Below are positions 45,177 to 54,410 of a stretch of DNA of 64,000 nucleotides, one piece after another. The DNA is taken from assembly GCA_023399355.1 (NCBI GenBank), contig JAEWQC010000294.1, forward strand, positions 1 to 64,000, read 5' to 3'. The notes beneath the pieces were generated by a model, which worked only from the letters and a program-made list of their open reading frames with translations, did no database searches and was not told where the DNA came from. Position numbers and translations under genes: made by a program. How positions within the stretch are numbered: the stretch's first letter is position 1; every line of letters begins with the position of its first letter. Origin of the DNA: Bacillota bacterium. Its GTDB lineage: Bacteria; Bacillota; Clostridia; Acetivibrionales; DTU013.

Positions 45177-47291
45177 ATGGCTAAAATTGATTTATTTCCC
45201 CAAGAGCAAGTTGTTGGAGTTTTTAGAGGGTTTACTGAAGGTGGACTTGAGTTTCATGCAGATTTAGTATTACCATATCGAAATGATTTTCAGAACATTC
45301 CGATGCATGGCCAGTTTATTTTGGTACAATTAGAATCTCCAAATGAAGCCGTATTAGGAAGAATAGCATCATTTTCATCAGATGGAAGATTATCTTCAGG
45401 TGTGGGTGAAGATTTTAATCTGAGAGCTGTACGGGATAATAGGCCTGTGCCTGAAGATTTAAGAGAACAGTATTTAAAATATAGAATAAATATTCGAGTT
45501 TTAGGAGTAATACGAAATTCTAGTGGAGGAAAACTTGTATTTGTGCCTTCACACAGGAGGTTACCACATGTCGGAAGCCCAGTAGCATTCCTTTCTAATG
45601 ATGTACTGCAAGAAATAGCAGGTCATAATGAAAACGGAGCTGCTATTGGATTTTTTGCACTCGGTGAATATATATACTCAGGGACTAATAAGGATCTAGT
45701 GCAACAAGATTGGATGCAAATTAAGCAACCTGAAGTACTTATCAAATTCCCGGTTTCCAATCTTGTTTCAAGAAGATCATTCATCTTTGCAAGAGCAGGT
45801 TTTGGTAAGTCTAATCTCAATAAATTACTTTTTAGTAGTTTGTATTCTAGTACACCGATGGTTCTAAAAAGAGGTGACAGAGAGGTTCCTGTTGGAACTA
45901 TTATATTTGATAGAGACGGAGAGTATTTTTGGCCAGATGATAAAGGAAGGCCTGGTCTTTGTGATGTGCCGGATTTATTTAATAATATAGTTGTTTTTAC
46001 ACCAAGACAGGCTCCAAGTGATTTTTATTCGTCTTTTATCTCAGGAGGAATAAAAATTGATATAAGGCGTTTCAGACCTTCAGATATTATTGCAATAGCA
46101 TTATCATCTGAGAAACAGGACCAGCAGAATGTAAGGAAACTTAAAGGCTTAAGCTCCGAAAGATGGTGTGAACTTGTAAATCTAATAAACAAAAATAAAA
46201 ATGAAGCTCCAGTTGAGGACATTCGTAGGATTTTAAATCTTGAAGATAATCAAGATGCTGAAGCATTTGCTGCAAGAGCAAACATGACAACAATTATTAG
46301 TCAATTACATGATCCTGGAAGCCAATTAATAGATATGTTACTTAAGGCACTCTCTGATGGAAAACTATGCATCGTTGACATTTCACAAATGAGAGGAGAG
46401 CAGGCCTTGATATTGAGTGGCATCATCTTACGTAAAATATTTGATAAAAATCAAGAAGAGTTCACTGCAGCAAATCCTAAAACGATACCAACGATCGCTG
46501 TGGTTGAAGAGGCTCAATCAGTCTTAAACCCGAATACATCTGGATCTGAACCGTATATTGCATGGGTTAAGGAAGGCAGAAAATATGATTTAGGGTCATT
46601 ACTTGTGACACAGCAGCCAGGGAGTATTCCAACCGATATTCTGAGCCAAGGAGATAATTGGTTTATATTCCATCTGCTTTCTTCTGTGGATTTACAGAAT
46701 GTAAAAAAAGCAAATGCACATTTTAGTGACGATATATTAAGTACTTTATTGAATGAACCAATTGTTGGACAAGGAGTATTCTGGAGTTCGGTTAGTGGTA
46801 AACCATATCCTGTATCCTTAAGAGTGCAATCTTTTGAGGCACAGGTAAATACACAAGATAAAGAATATAATAAACCTGCTATAGACACATATGCAGCTCG
46901 ACTGAAATACCAGACTGAAGAAAGGCTTATTGAAGCTTTGAAAACGATAAATCCTAATGATATAATTGATAGTGGTGGGGATAGTTCTACGGATGATACT
47001 CAAATTGATACAATGCAAGCATATGAATTAAAGACAATTCATGATTTCCGAGAGAAAAGCCCTGATATGATTACTAAAATAAGAAATAGCGGTGTAGCTT
47101 GGAAAGCAGTATTGGAAGATTTAAAAAAATATGTACCTGAGATTATTGAAAACCAAGATAGTTTTGCATATAACCTAGTACCAAAAGCCATGCTGCATAT
47201 ATTTGGGAAACAAGACATATCGTGGTATACTTATAAGAACCCATCAACCAATAAGACTTATATTAAAGCCGGACAAAAACCAGAAAACTAA
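45177..47291 (+). CDS. herA: HerA-like hexameric DNA translocase/helicase
   Basis: 704 residues: an N-terminal HAS-type beta-barrel (about 8-140), an ATPase core with Walker A ARAGFGKSN (205-213) and Walker B IAVVEEAQS near 440, a later VTQQPGSIP segment, and a C-terminal extension of about 150 residues not needed for the HerA core. It should form a ring that pumps DNA into the NurA nuclease. ATG at 45177 is eight bases from AGGTGAGG; the GTG at 45168 overlaps that site. Confidence 0.88.
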   Translation: MAKIDLFPQEQVVGVFRGFTEGGLEFHADLVLPYRNDFQNIPMHGQFILVQLESPNEAVLGRIASFSSDGRLSSGVGEDFNLRAVRDNRPVPEDLREQYLKYRINIRVLGVIRNSSGGKLVFVPSHRRLPHVGSPVAFLSNDVLQEIAGHNENGAAIGFFALGEYIYSGTNKDLVQQDWMQIKQPEVLIKFPVSNLVSRRSFIFARAGFGKSNLNKLLFSSLYSSTPMVLKRGDREVPVGTIIFDRDGEYFWPDDKGRPGLCDVPDLFNNIVVFTPRQAPSDFYSSFISGGIKIDIRRFRPSDIIAIALSSEKQDQQNVRKLKGLSSERWCELVNLINKNKNEAPVEDIRRILNLEDNQDAEAFAARANMTTIISQLHDPGSQLIDMLLKALSDGKLCIVDISQMRGEQALILSGIILRKIFDKNQEEFTAANPKTIPTIAVVEEAQSVLNPNTSGSEPYIAWVKEGRKYDLGSLLVTQQPGSIPTDILSQGDNWFIFHLLSSVDLQNVKKANAHFSDDILSTLLNEPIVGQGVFWSSVSGKPYPVSLRVQSFEAQVNTQDKEYNKPAIDTYAARLKYQTEERLIEALKTINPNDIIDSGGDSSTDDTQIDTMQAYELKTIHDFREKSPDMITKIRNSGVAWKAVLEDLKKYVPEIIENQDSFAYNLVPKAMLHIFGKQDISWYTYKNPSTNKTYIKAGQKPEN

Positions 47292-47308
47292 GTGAAAGAA
47301 GTAAAAGG

Positions 47309-48427
47309 ATGCAAAAGGAAGATCTAAATCTTAACGGAATATGCCCATATTTTACAATGTTTCCATTGGATTTTCCTATGTCAATTTTAGCTCAGTGCTC
47401 CAAAAAAAGACAATGGATTTTTGATCCATTCTGTGGGAGAGGTACAACTAATTTTGCAGCAAGATTAAATGGTTTTCCTTCAGTTGGCATTGATAGTAGT
47501 CCTGTAGCGTCTTCTCTTTCATGTGCTAAACTTGCTAATACAACTTCAAGTGCAATTATTCAAGAGGCATATAAGATACTAGAAGAAGTTTCTGAGCCTG
47601 AACATATTCCAAACAGTGATTTCTGGGAACTGGCATATCATGAAGATGTACTAAAAGATATTTGTCGTCTGCGAGAAGGGTTATTAGAAAATAGTGATAG
47701 TGATTCGAGAATAGCATTAAGAGCAGTTATGCTAGGTGCGTTACATGGGCCTATAAATAAAGTTACCCCATCATACTTTTCTAATCAAGCACCAAGAACA
47801 TTTTCACCTAAACCGGCTTATTCAGTAAAGTATTGGACAAAAAATAACATGAGGCCAGTTAAACATAATCTAATTGATATAATTTCTAAAAGAGCGGAAC
47901 GATATTATCCTGGTACACTACCAGAGGCTTCAGGAAAGATATTTAAAGGTGATAGTAGTAGTGAAGAGACTTTACAGCAAGTAAACAGGTTTACGAATAA
48001 GCATAAAATAAAGTTTTCAACAGTAATAACGTCACCACCTTACTTTGGCATGGGTACATATGTTGCGGATCAATGGATTCGAAACTGGTTTATAGGTGGA
48101 CCTCCAAATGTTGATTACTCACATAATAATCAATTAGGTCGGTTCTGTAAGCAAACTTTTATTAATCAGCTTTGTAAAGTATGGGTTAACACTAGCCAAC
48201 TATGTTATCCTGGAGCTTCAATGGTAATTAGATTCGGAGCAATTAATGGTCAAAAGGTTGATCCAATAGAAATAATCTCTCAATCGCTTGAAGGGACTAA
48301 TTGGAGAATCTCTAACATTTTATCTGCTGGATTTCCTCAAAAAGGGCGAAGACAATCAGAGCACTTTGTTAATGCTACTGAGAGTGTGCCTCTTGAGGAA
48401 TTTGACTTTTATTGTTTGAATAATTAA
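47309..48427 (+). CDS. N4/N6-type DNA methyltransferase
   Basis: 372-residue amino-methyltransferase. SAM motif I is DPFCGRGTT (39-47) and the catalytic motif IV is SPPY (242-245). About 190 residues between them could hold target recognition. It methylates adenine N6 or cytosine N4. It follows herA by 17 bases. No separate restriction endonuclease is present, so self-marking for the NurA-HerA nuclease is the natural inference. Confidence 0.8.
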   Translation: MQKEDLNLNGICPYFTMFPLDFPMSILAQCSKKRQWIFDPFCGRGTTNFAARLNGFPSVGIDSSPVASSLSCAKLANTTSSAIIQEAYKILEEVSEPEHIPNSDFWELAYHEDVLKDICRLREGLLENSDSDSRIALRAVMLGALHGPINKVTPSYFSNQAPRTFSPKPAYSVKYWTKNNMRPVKHNLIDIISKRAERYYPGTLPEASGKIFKGDSSSEETLQQVNRFTNKHKIKFSTVITSPPYFGMGTYVADQWIRNWFIGGPPNVDYSHNNQLGRFCKQTFINQLCKVWVNTSQLCYPGASMVIRFGAINGQKVDPIEIISQSLEGTNWRISNILSAGFPQKGRRQSEHFVNATESVPLEEFDFYCLNN

Positions 48428-48645
48428 TGAAATTGGTGAATAGAGAGTAATTTTTAATTATAATTTTGGCCATAAATATGAATACTTTAATGGAATTAAA
48501 GAGAAAAAGGGTATAGCTAATTAAATTCTAAAAGTATAGGATATATTTTCTATAAAGTGTTAAAATGTGTATATTACTTTAGCATTATTAATATGAATAT
48601 TTCAGACGACCTAGAGTTATGTAATTTACACAAGAAGGAGAAAAC

Positions 48646-50379
48646 ATGTCTAGAACATGGAATGATTTTTCAAAGATATTAATTAGCAAAAAGGAAATAG
48701 AAAACATTTCTTATGAGTATATTAGAAAAAATAAATTGTCTTCAACATTCACTTTACTGTTGGGACTAGTAATTCCACTATGGTTTACTTTATTTATATC
48801 CAATACTACAGAGAATCATGACACAATAATTATCTGTGGTACAATTCTAATTATTATGACTATAACTGTAATTGTGTTAGGTATATACATTTATATGCAA
48901 AGACATAAAAAAGATTTAGTATTACAAATAAATGAGAAAGCTGAAAATGATGCTGACTATACAGCAATATTTATCATCTCAAAAATATTTATTGATAATG
49001 ATGGAAAGCGAAGTATTGAATTATTGGTACAAGAAAAGAAATCATGGGGCTGTGATTTCTTACCATATTTAAAAATGGATAAAGACATATCAATTGAAGA
49101 CCAAACTAATAAACTAAAAAAAGGTTTGGCGAACATTATAAATGTTGATCCTGAAATAATTGAAATTTTTAAAATTGATAGTGCATATAGTATTAAATTT
49201 TCTGTACCAGAAAATACTGAAAAATTATATAGATATGTATTCTTTACAGTATCTATTAGTAAACATCTGCACTTATCATTGATTAATAATCAAAAATGGG
49301 TAAGCATTGATACCCTACTAAATGACGTTAATGTAATAAGAATAAATGGAGATGTAGTTGATAATTTAAATAAATTAAGATCTAAAATTACCGATTCATT
49401 TTCAAACAAAAATAATTTTATTGAACCTATTAAAATCATATGGAATATTACTTCAAAGTGCCATTTTAATTGTTCAATATGTGGTACTTATAATCAAGAA
49501 AGAAGCGAATTAACAGAATCGCAAAAATATCAGGCGTTAGTATCTATTTTAACCATCAAAGATAGTATTAGAGAACTCGATTTTGCTGGTGGAGATCCAT
49601 TAATGGATCCTGATAGTATAAAAATTATTATGAACTCAGTAGATTTTTTGGGCAAAAATAGAGTATCAATTACTACAACAGGTCATGGTATTGAGAATTT
49701 ATCAGATGAAATAAAACTTCAGATTTTATCTAATTGTGAACTAACTATTGATAATCCAGATCCGGATGAAGACAGCACAATTCGTATGGGGCGTAAATAT
49801 AATAATATAAATGCTGTAAGAGCGCAAATTGACAGGAAATTTATGTCGAAATTAACTATTAATGTCCCCATACTAGACACTAATATTGACCATAATAGGA
49901 TTGTCTCATTGGTGAAGAGAATAAATTCTATTAATCCTCAAGAAGTTGTATTAATAAGATTAATGCCTGTAGGTAAAGTTAATTTAGCATCTTATCCTTC
50001 AAATTATAATCCTGATACTTTTATTAATACTTTCAAAAATAATCTAGAAAAAAATATTATTCTTCATCTTCAATGTGCTTTACGATGTAAATATAGCGAT
50101 GGTTGTTATTGCAATATGTTGCAGGAGAAAATTGGTATTGATTGTTGTGGAAACGTATTTGCATGTGCATGGGCAGCATATTTAGACTGTAATGTTCACG
50201 ATAATCCTTTTTACATTGGAAATTTAATAAATAAAAGTTTGAAAGATATCTTATTGAGTAATGAAGCAAATGAAATTAGGCAAAGATTAAGTAAAAATCA
50301 TAAGCATTGTTGTATTTTCTCCTACGTTACAACTAAAGGAAAATCATTTTTTAGTGAAAATGATCCTTTGTTAAAATAA
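48646..50379 (+). CDS. Membrane-anchored radical SAM protein with possible NUDIX-like domain
   Basis: 577 residues: two membrane helices (about 34-52 and 60-84), an alpha/beta domain (about 100-235) that may be a degenerate NUDIX-like fold, and a radical SAM core with C272, C276 and C279 (KCHFNCSIC) and GGDP near 309. A C-terminal Cys-rich region (about 480-515) resembles an auxiliary-cluster (SPASM-like) domain. It is unlike viperin in its motif and architecture. AAGGAG precedes the ATG. The 218-base gap upstream may hold its own promoter. It is coupled to the HD gene 20 bases downstream. Confidence 0.7.
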   Translation: MSRTWNDFSKILISKKEIENISYEYIRKNKLSSTFTLLLGLVIPLWFTLFISNTTENHDTIIICGTILIIMTITVIVLGIYIYMQRHKKDLVLQINEKAENDADYTAIFIISKIFIDNDGKRSIELLVQEKKSWGCDFLPYLKMDKDISIEDQTNKLKKGLANIINVDPEIIEIFKIDSAYSIKFSVPENTEKLYRYVFFTVSISKHLHLSLINNQKWVSIDTLLNDVNVIRINGDVVDNLNKLRSKITDSFSNKNNFIEPIKIIWNITSKCHFNCSICGTYNQERSELTESQKYQALVSILTIKDSIRELDFAGGDPLMDPDSIKIIMNSVDFLGKNRVSITTTGHGIENLSDEIKLQILSNCELTIDNPDPDEDSTIRMGRKYNNINAVRAQIDRKFMSKLTINVPILDTNIDHNRIVSLVKRINSINPQEVVLIRLMPVGKVNLASYPSNYNPDTFINTFKNNLEKNIILHLQCALRCKYSDGCYCNMLQEKIGIDCCGNVFACAWAAYLDCNVHDNPFYIGNLINKSLKDILLSNEANEIRQRLSKNHKHCCIFSYVTTKGKSFFSENDPLLK

Positions 50380-50399
50380 TATTTAGGGAGGGCTTAAAA

Positions 50400-52532
50400 G
50401 TGAAACTGAAACAAGCGAAAGATATGAAATGCAAAATTATTAGAGACAATGTTCATGGTTATGTAAATATTCCAGAGATTATTTTTGATGAAATTATTGA
50501 TACCCCAGTTTTCCAGCGTCTTAGGAGAATTGAACAAACAAGTATGAGAGCATTATATCCTTGTGCTCACCATGATAGATTTATACACTCTATTGGGGTA
50601 TATTATCTTGGATGTAAAGCAATAAATGGTTTACTAAGAAATTTATCCTCATATAATCTAGAGATTGATGAATCTTTTTGGGAAACTTATAGATTATTAT
50701 TTTCATTAGCCTGTTTACTACATGATTGTGCGCATGCTCCATTTTCTCATAGTTTCGAATATGCATATATTGATCAAAATAACGATGCTGATGTAAAAGA
50801 AAAAAAAGAACGATTGTTAGATTCCATGTTATTTAATTCAGCGTTAATGAATAAACGATCAAAGAAATATAAACGTTTTGTTGATTCCACGAAACTCGAT
50901 GTTGAAAAATATTTTAGTAAAAAAATTTCTCCTCATGAAATGGCGAGTGCTATTATTGTATCAGAATATTTTAAAAATCCAATAAAGAATGTTATTAAAG
51001 CAATACTGAATTTAGAGGTTGATGATTATACCATTATGGAATTTATACAATTTATTCAACGAGCAATAATGGGCTTAGACTATACTTTTGATGATGACTC
51101 AAAGAATGTAAATATTTATACAGACAAAGAATATAGACGAAGAAATTTCAAAAATTGCTTAATCCATTTACTAAATTTCAAAAGTTTTGATGTGGATAAA
51201 TTAGATTATATTGTTCGCGATTCATTTCAATCAGGAACTGATAATATGTCTGTAGATATAGAAAGAATTCTTGGAGCGCTAGCTATAGTTGAAATTCATA
51301 TATTTAAAGATTTTGTAAATATTGAAGAACTAGATCTGTACAATTCTATATATTTTAGTGATTGTCAAAATGGATCACTTGGTAGTGTACCAGAAACACT
51401 AAGTGAGTGTTCATTAAAATTAAAAGGAGTAAAACTTTCTGGAGACTTTATCGGATCAATAAAGATTCGAGGGATTGACAGTAACTTAAATAGAGAGACC
51501 GGCCAAGGACTTAGCTCAGGACTTCATATTTTTAAAAAAGTAGAACATATTGATGCACATATTATTGATGGAGAAATGAAAGGGAATTATATTGGAACCG
51601 TAGAGATTTATACACGTGGTAATGAAGAAAATTCAATTGATGGAACCTTATATTCAAAGTTGTCCGGAAAAATTAAAGGAACGATTGTAGGCTCATTAAA
51701 AAAGCCAATTAAGGGAGATACTATATTAGAGATAGGATATAAAAAGAATGCTTTAAACATCATAGAGGATACGTTAATTGCACGAAATCGCTTATACTTA
51801 TGGATTTATGCACATCATACAGTAACTTATAATGACTATGCTTTGAGACGTGCTGTATTAACGGCTATTTTAGGTAATTCCTTTAATAGTTTAGCTCCGC
51901 TAGAGCGGATAAAGGAAGCTGACAATCTACTGCGAAGGAAAATTAACATTAACAATCTTATAGATCAAGAATCTGAAAATTATTTAGTAGAAGATGGAGA
52001 TTTGCTTAAGAGCATAAAAGAAAGCTTTTCTACTCATGGTAGTGATAATAACGAATACGAACTGGAATGGTTAACGCGCAAGCATAAGTATGCAGTTTGG
52101 AAGAATTATGCTGAATACAATATGTATTTTTCCAATTTAAATGATGAGGAAAGGATTTACTTATGGGAGTTATTATTTAATGAATATGCTAAGATTAATG
52201 ATAAGAATTTCATTAATGTTAAAGAGGCCACTAGTTTCGAATATAATCATTCAATTTTAAAATCGTTTAGTGTAGTTTTCCCAGAAAACGATTGTGAATA
52301 TGTGTGGATAAAGCCAGCAGGTATAAAACTAGAAGAAATGAATGCTAACCACACTTATATATTGCTTGCAGATAAAACTGTGAAAAGATTAAAGGATGTA
52401 CTAATCCAAGTCAAAACAACAGAACAGTATGCTGATGATAATTTTTTCTATCTATATACTTCTGTAGAGCTGTCTTATGATGAAAAACTGTTATTGATTA
52501 GTTCGCTAAAACAAAAAGTTAGAAATAAATAG
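50400..52532 (+). CDS. HD-domain phosphohydrolase (SAMHD1/dGTPase-like) with large internal insertion
   Basis: 710 residues. The HD core has H63 (DRFIHSIG), H108-D109 (LLHDCAHAPFSH) and D269 (DKLDYIVRDS), as in dNTP triphosphohydrolase-type HD proteins. Between about 320 and 450 a beta-rich insertion carries repeated SGDFIGSI, KGNYIGTV and KGTIVGSL units; the HD fold resumes with IEDTLIARNRLYLWIYAHHT. A C-terminal region of about 180 residues is unassigned. The start is GTG at 50400 after GGGAGGG. It may deplete nucleotides or act on a product of the radical SAM partner. Confidence 0.75.
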   Translation: MKLKQAKDMKCKIIRDNVHGYVNIPEIIFDEIIDTPVFQRLRRIEQTSMRALYPCAHHDRFIHSIGVYYLGCKAINGLLRNLSSYNLEIDESFWETYRLLFSLACLLHDCAHAPFSHSFEYAYIDQNNDADVKEKKERLLDSMLFNSALMNKRSKKYKRFVDSTKLDVEKYFSKKISPHEMASAIIVSEYFKNPIKNVIKAILNLEVDDYTIMEFIQFIQRAIMGLDYTFDDDSKNVNIYTDKEYRRRNFKNCLIHLLNFKSFDVDKLDYIVRDSFQSGTDNMSVDIERILGALAIVEIHIFKDFVNIEELDLYNSIYFSDCQNGSLGSVPETLSECSLKLKGVKLSGDFIGSIKIRGIDSNLNRETGQGLSSGLHIFKKVEHIDAHIIDGEMKGNYIGTVEIYTRGNEENSIDGTLYSKLSGKIKGTIVGSLKKPIKGDTILEIGYKKNALNIIEDTLIARNRLYLWIYAHHTVTYNDYALRRAVLTAILGNSFNSLAPLERIKEADNLLRRKININNLIDQESENYLVEDGDLLKSIKESFSTHGSDNNEYELEWLTRKHKYAVWKNYAEYNMYFSNLNDEERIYLWELLFNEYAKINDKNFINVKEATSFEYNHSILKSFSVVFPENDCEYVWIKPAGIKLEEMNANHTYILLADKTVKRLKDVLIQVKTTEQYADDNFFYLYTSVELSYDEKLLLISSLKQKVRNK

Positions 52533-52547
52533 AGCCAATCTGTATTC

Positions 52548-53033
52548 CTATTTATCAAAGGCTAGATATTTATTTTTGTATGTTTTTTCGTAGGTAATTT
52601 CTTTTCCGAACCAATTTAGCGGAATAAAAGTATCTGCATCTTTTCTATTGTCAAATTCTACTTCTGCAGTAATTAGGTCAGAATATTTCCCCTTAAAGAT
52701 ATCAATTTCTATAGTTAATTTAGTATTGGATTTATACTTATCTTCATTCATAATTTCCATATAATATCTGTCTTTATGGATTAATTCGCTAATAATGTTA
52801 GTAAATAACCTTTCAAACAAATCCCTTGTTATTTCTATTTCAAATTCCTCTCTTTCTAAATCTCCAGTTGATTTAATTGTTAGAAAATAGGAACTACTAT
52901 TTTCTTCAACCTTCTGCCTAATCCTTATCTCGGGGTCTTTAGATATATACCCTTGTATAATTGTTGAAGTTCTTAGTGCTGATATATCTGGAAGTGAATC
53001 TTTATCTACTAAAAACTTACGCTCAATTTCCAT
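52548..53033 (-). CDS. CYTH-domain protein (triphosphate tunnel metalloenzyme)
   Basis: 161-residue CYTH protein with the N-terminal EIERKFLV (ExExK) signature, RIRQK near 50 and later acidic-basic strands of the tunnel. Family members hydrolyse inorganic triphosphate or thiamine triphosphate, or cyclise ATP. ATG at 53033 is chosen for its AGGAGG site; the frame could extend to 53108, but that would overlap the repressor gene. It ends 15 bases from the end of the HD gene (convergent). Confidence 0.85.
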   Translation of the reverse strand: MEIERKFLVDKDSLPDISALRTSTIIQGYISKDPEIRIRQKVEENSSSYFLTIKSTGDLEREEFEIEITRDLFERLFTNIISELIHKDRYYMEIMNEDKYKSNTKLTIEIDIFKGKYSDLITAEVEFDNRKDADTFIPLNWFGKEITYEKTYKNKYLAFDK

Positions 53034-53076
53034 ATTTAACAGTCCTCCTAAATAGGTGATGAAACTAAACTTTTTT

Positions 53077-53406
53077 TTAGCTTTTCTTCCTTGCCTTAAT
53101 GCCAGCAATTAAAGCGTTAATATATGCAATATCCTCATCACTGAGGCCGGAGGTGTCAAGGTTGTGGTAGGCTTTTGTTTCAATTCGGGATTCTTGGTGG
53201 TTATAGGTGTCGGATCGGCTGAGCAGATAGTCGGTTGATACTGCAAAAAAGTCAGCAATTAAATTAAGAGTTTCTTTATCAGGGAATCTTACATCAGTCT
53301 CGTATTTTGATACAGCTGAGTATGAAATATTAAGTTTGCTTGCCAACTCTTCTCTACTTAAGTCAGCTTTTTCTCTAAGGGCTTTCAGCCTATTTCCGAA
53401 ACTCAT
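53077..53406 (-). CDS. Phage repressor-like HTH (XRE) protein
   Basis: 109 residues: an N-terminal XRE helix-turn-helix (LSREELASKLNISYSAVSKY, about 16-35) and a short helical C-terminus without a peptidase domain. It is divergent from the early genes, with operators in the shared control region, so it is the probable lysogeny repressor. Confidence 0.88.
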   Translation of the reverse strand: MSFGNRLKALREKADLSREELASKLNISYSAVSKYETDVRFPDKETLNLIADFFAVSTDYLLSRSDTYNHQESRIETKAYHNLDTSGLSDEDIAYINALIAGIKARKKS

Positions 53407-53484
53407 AATTCATCACCTCGTGATATAGTATAGCACATATTGTCCAATCATCATTATATTTTGGACGTATTGTGAAATTAGCTG

Positions 53485-53513
53485 TTGACATTGGACTTAG
53501 TGTCCACTATAAT
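53485..53513 (+). promoter_or_regulatory. Consensus early promoter with repressor operator in the spacer
   Basis: Perfect TTGACA (53485-53490) and TATAAT (53508-53513) with a 17-base spacer that contains the palindrome TGGAC-TTAGT-GTCCA (53492-53506). Repressor binding would occlude RNA polymerase, the classic prophage switch. Confidence 0.85.
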
Positions 53514-53525
53514 GAAAGTTAGTTA

Positions 53526-53542
53526 TTGGACATAGCGTCCAA
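53526..53542. promoter_or_regulatory. Second operator, TTGGAC-N5-GTCCAA
   Basis: A 17-base palindrome with the same half-sites as the spacer operator, lying just before the Shine-Dalgarno of the next gene. Related single half-sites occur near 53441 and 53461, toward the repressor promoter. Confidence 0.75.
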
Positions 53543-53557
53543 ATTGGAGGTGGATAG

Positions 53558-53812
53558 ATGCGCTTATATTTAAAAGGACTTCGCATACAAAGTGATCTTA
53601 CAGTTTCTGAAATGGCCGAAAAACTTGGTGTTTCAGAGTCGTTCTATTATAAAATTGAAAGCGGAGTTCGAAATCCAACTATAAGCTTAGCTAAACAAAT
53701 TTGTGACATTTTGGGTGGAAATGTGGAGAGGATTTTTTTTGCTCACAATATGGACGATGTGTCCAAAAATATAAGTAGTACAACCGATGATTCGACGCAG
53801 AAAGTGAGTTGA
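53558..53812 (+). CDS. Cro-like HTH (XRE) protein
   Basis: 84 residues with an XRE HTH (LTVSEMAEKLGVSESFYYKIE, about 14-34) and a short tail. First gene of the rightward early operon behind the operator-controlled promoter, so a Cro-like role is likely. GGAGGTGG precedes the ATG. Confidence 0.85.
   Translation: MRLYLKGLRIQSDLTVSEMAEKLGVSESFYYKIESGVRNPTISLAKQICDILGGNVERIFFAHNMDDVSKNISSTTDDSTQKVS
53751..53765. promoter_or_regulatory. Third operator inside the cro-like gene
   Basis: TGGAC-GATGT-GTCCA, the same half-sites and 5-base spacing as the main operators, lies in the 3' end of the first early gene, 50 bases before the next gene. It may act as a roadblock or auxiliary site. Confidence 0.6.
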
Positions 53813-53817
53813 TTCCG

Positions 53818-54063
53818 ATGAAGATTCCAATTAAAAACCGAATTCAGATGCTTCGCTGTGTACATGACATTGACCAGCAAAAGCTGGCCGACGACCTCAG
53901 AATCACCCGGACATATTTATCAAAGTTGGAGAATCAGAAATTTTCCCCGGGGCCGGGTCTCATAGAAAGGGTTTGCAATTACTTCGGCAAGGAACTGGGT
54001 GAGATTTTCTACATTGAGAAAGGTGAGGGGGTGGATGTCGGTTGCCGGAAACAAAAGGGTTGA
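53818..54063 (+). CDS. Second HTH (XRE) regulator of the early operon
   Basis: 81-residue XRE protein (KLADDLRITRTYLSKLEN near 21-38). ATG at 53818 has GTGAG upstream; TTG at 53809 is an alternative. It overlaps the following small gene by 22 bases. Confidence 0.8.
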   Translation: MKIPIKNRIQMLRCVHDIDQQKLADDLRITRTYLSKLENQKFSPGPGLIERVCNYFGKELGEIFYIEKGEGVDVGCRKQKG

Positions 54064-54296
54064 AACAGTACGTGCATACGTTGACGGTTGACAGGAAAAC
54101 CGGGGAGCCGTTGTCCGAAACTTTCGAACCTCACCCTGAGGAGCCAGAGATCAGTGATCGGGAGTTCGCTACAAGATTCCTCAGGGCTTATGTCGGAGAT
54201 ATCGGGAAGTATGTAGACGGGATGCTGAATGAATTTGAGATGCAGGGGAGGGAGAGAACCTCCCAGGACGGGATGCATCGGGCGAAAGGTGCTTAA
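54042..54296 (+). CDS. Early phage-type hypothetical protein
   Basis: 84 residues from a TTG start with GAGGGGG upstream, Glu/Pro-rich in the middle (TFEPHPEEPEISDREF); no family recognised. It overlaps the preceding regulator, typical of compact phage early operons. Confidence 0.5.
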   Translation: MPETKGLKQYVHTLTVDRKTGEPLSETFEPHPEEPEISDREFATRFLRAYVGDIGKYVDGMLNEFEMQGRERTSQDGMHRAKGA

Positions 54297-54410
54297 AGAA
54301 GGGCATATAGGCGGGAGCGTTTGCTTGTTGCCTTTATTATATTGCCAGAACTGCTGCATGGCTACCTGCATATGCATATGGTTACTTTACCGAAGGGAGG
54401 TGAATGTAAA

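Noticed and set aside
48646..50379. Prokaryotic viperin
   Set aside because: The radical SAM core lies after two membrane helices and another domain, has a different sequence around the cysteines, and carries a Cys-rich C-terminal region.
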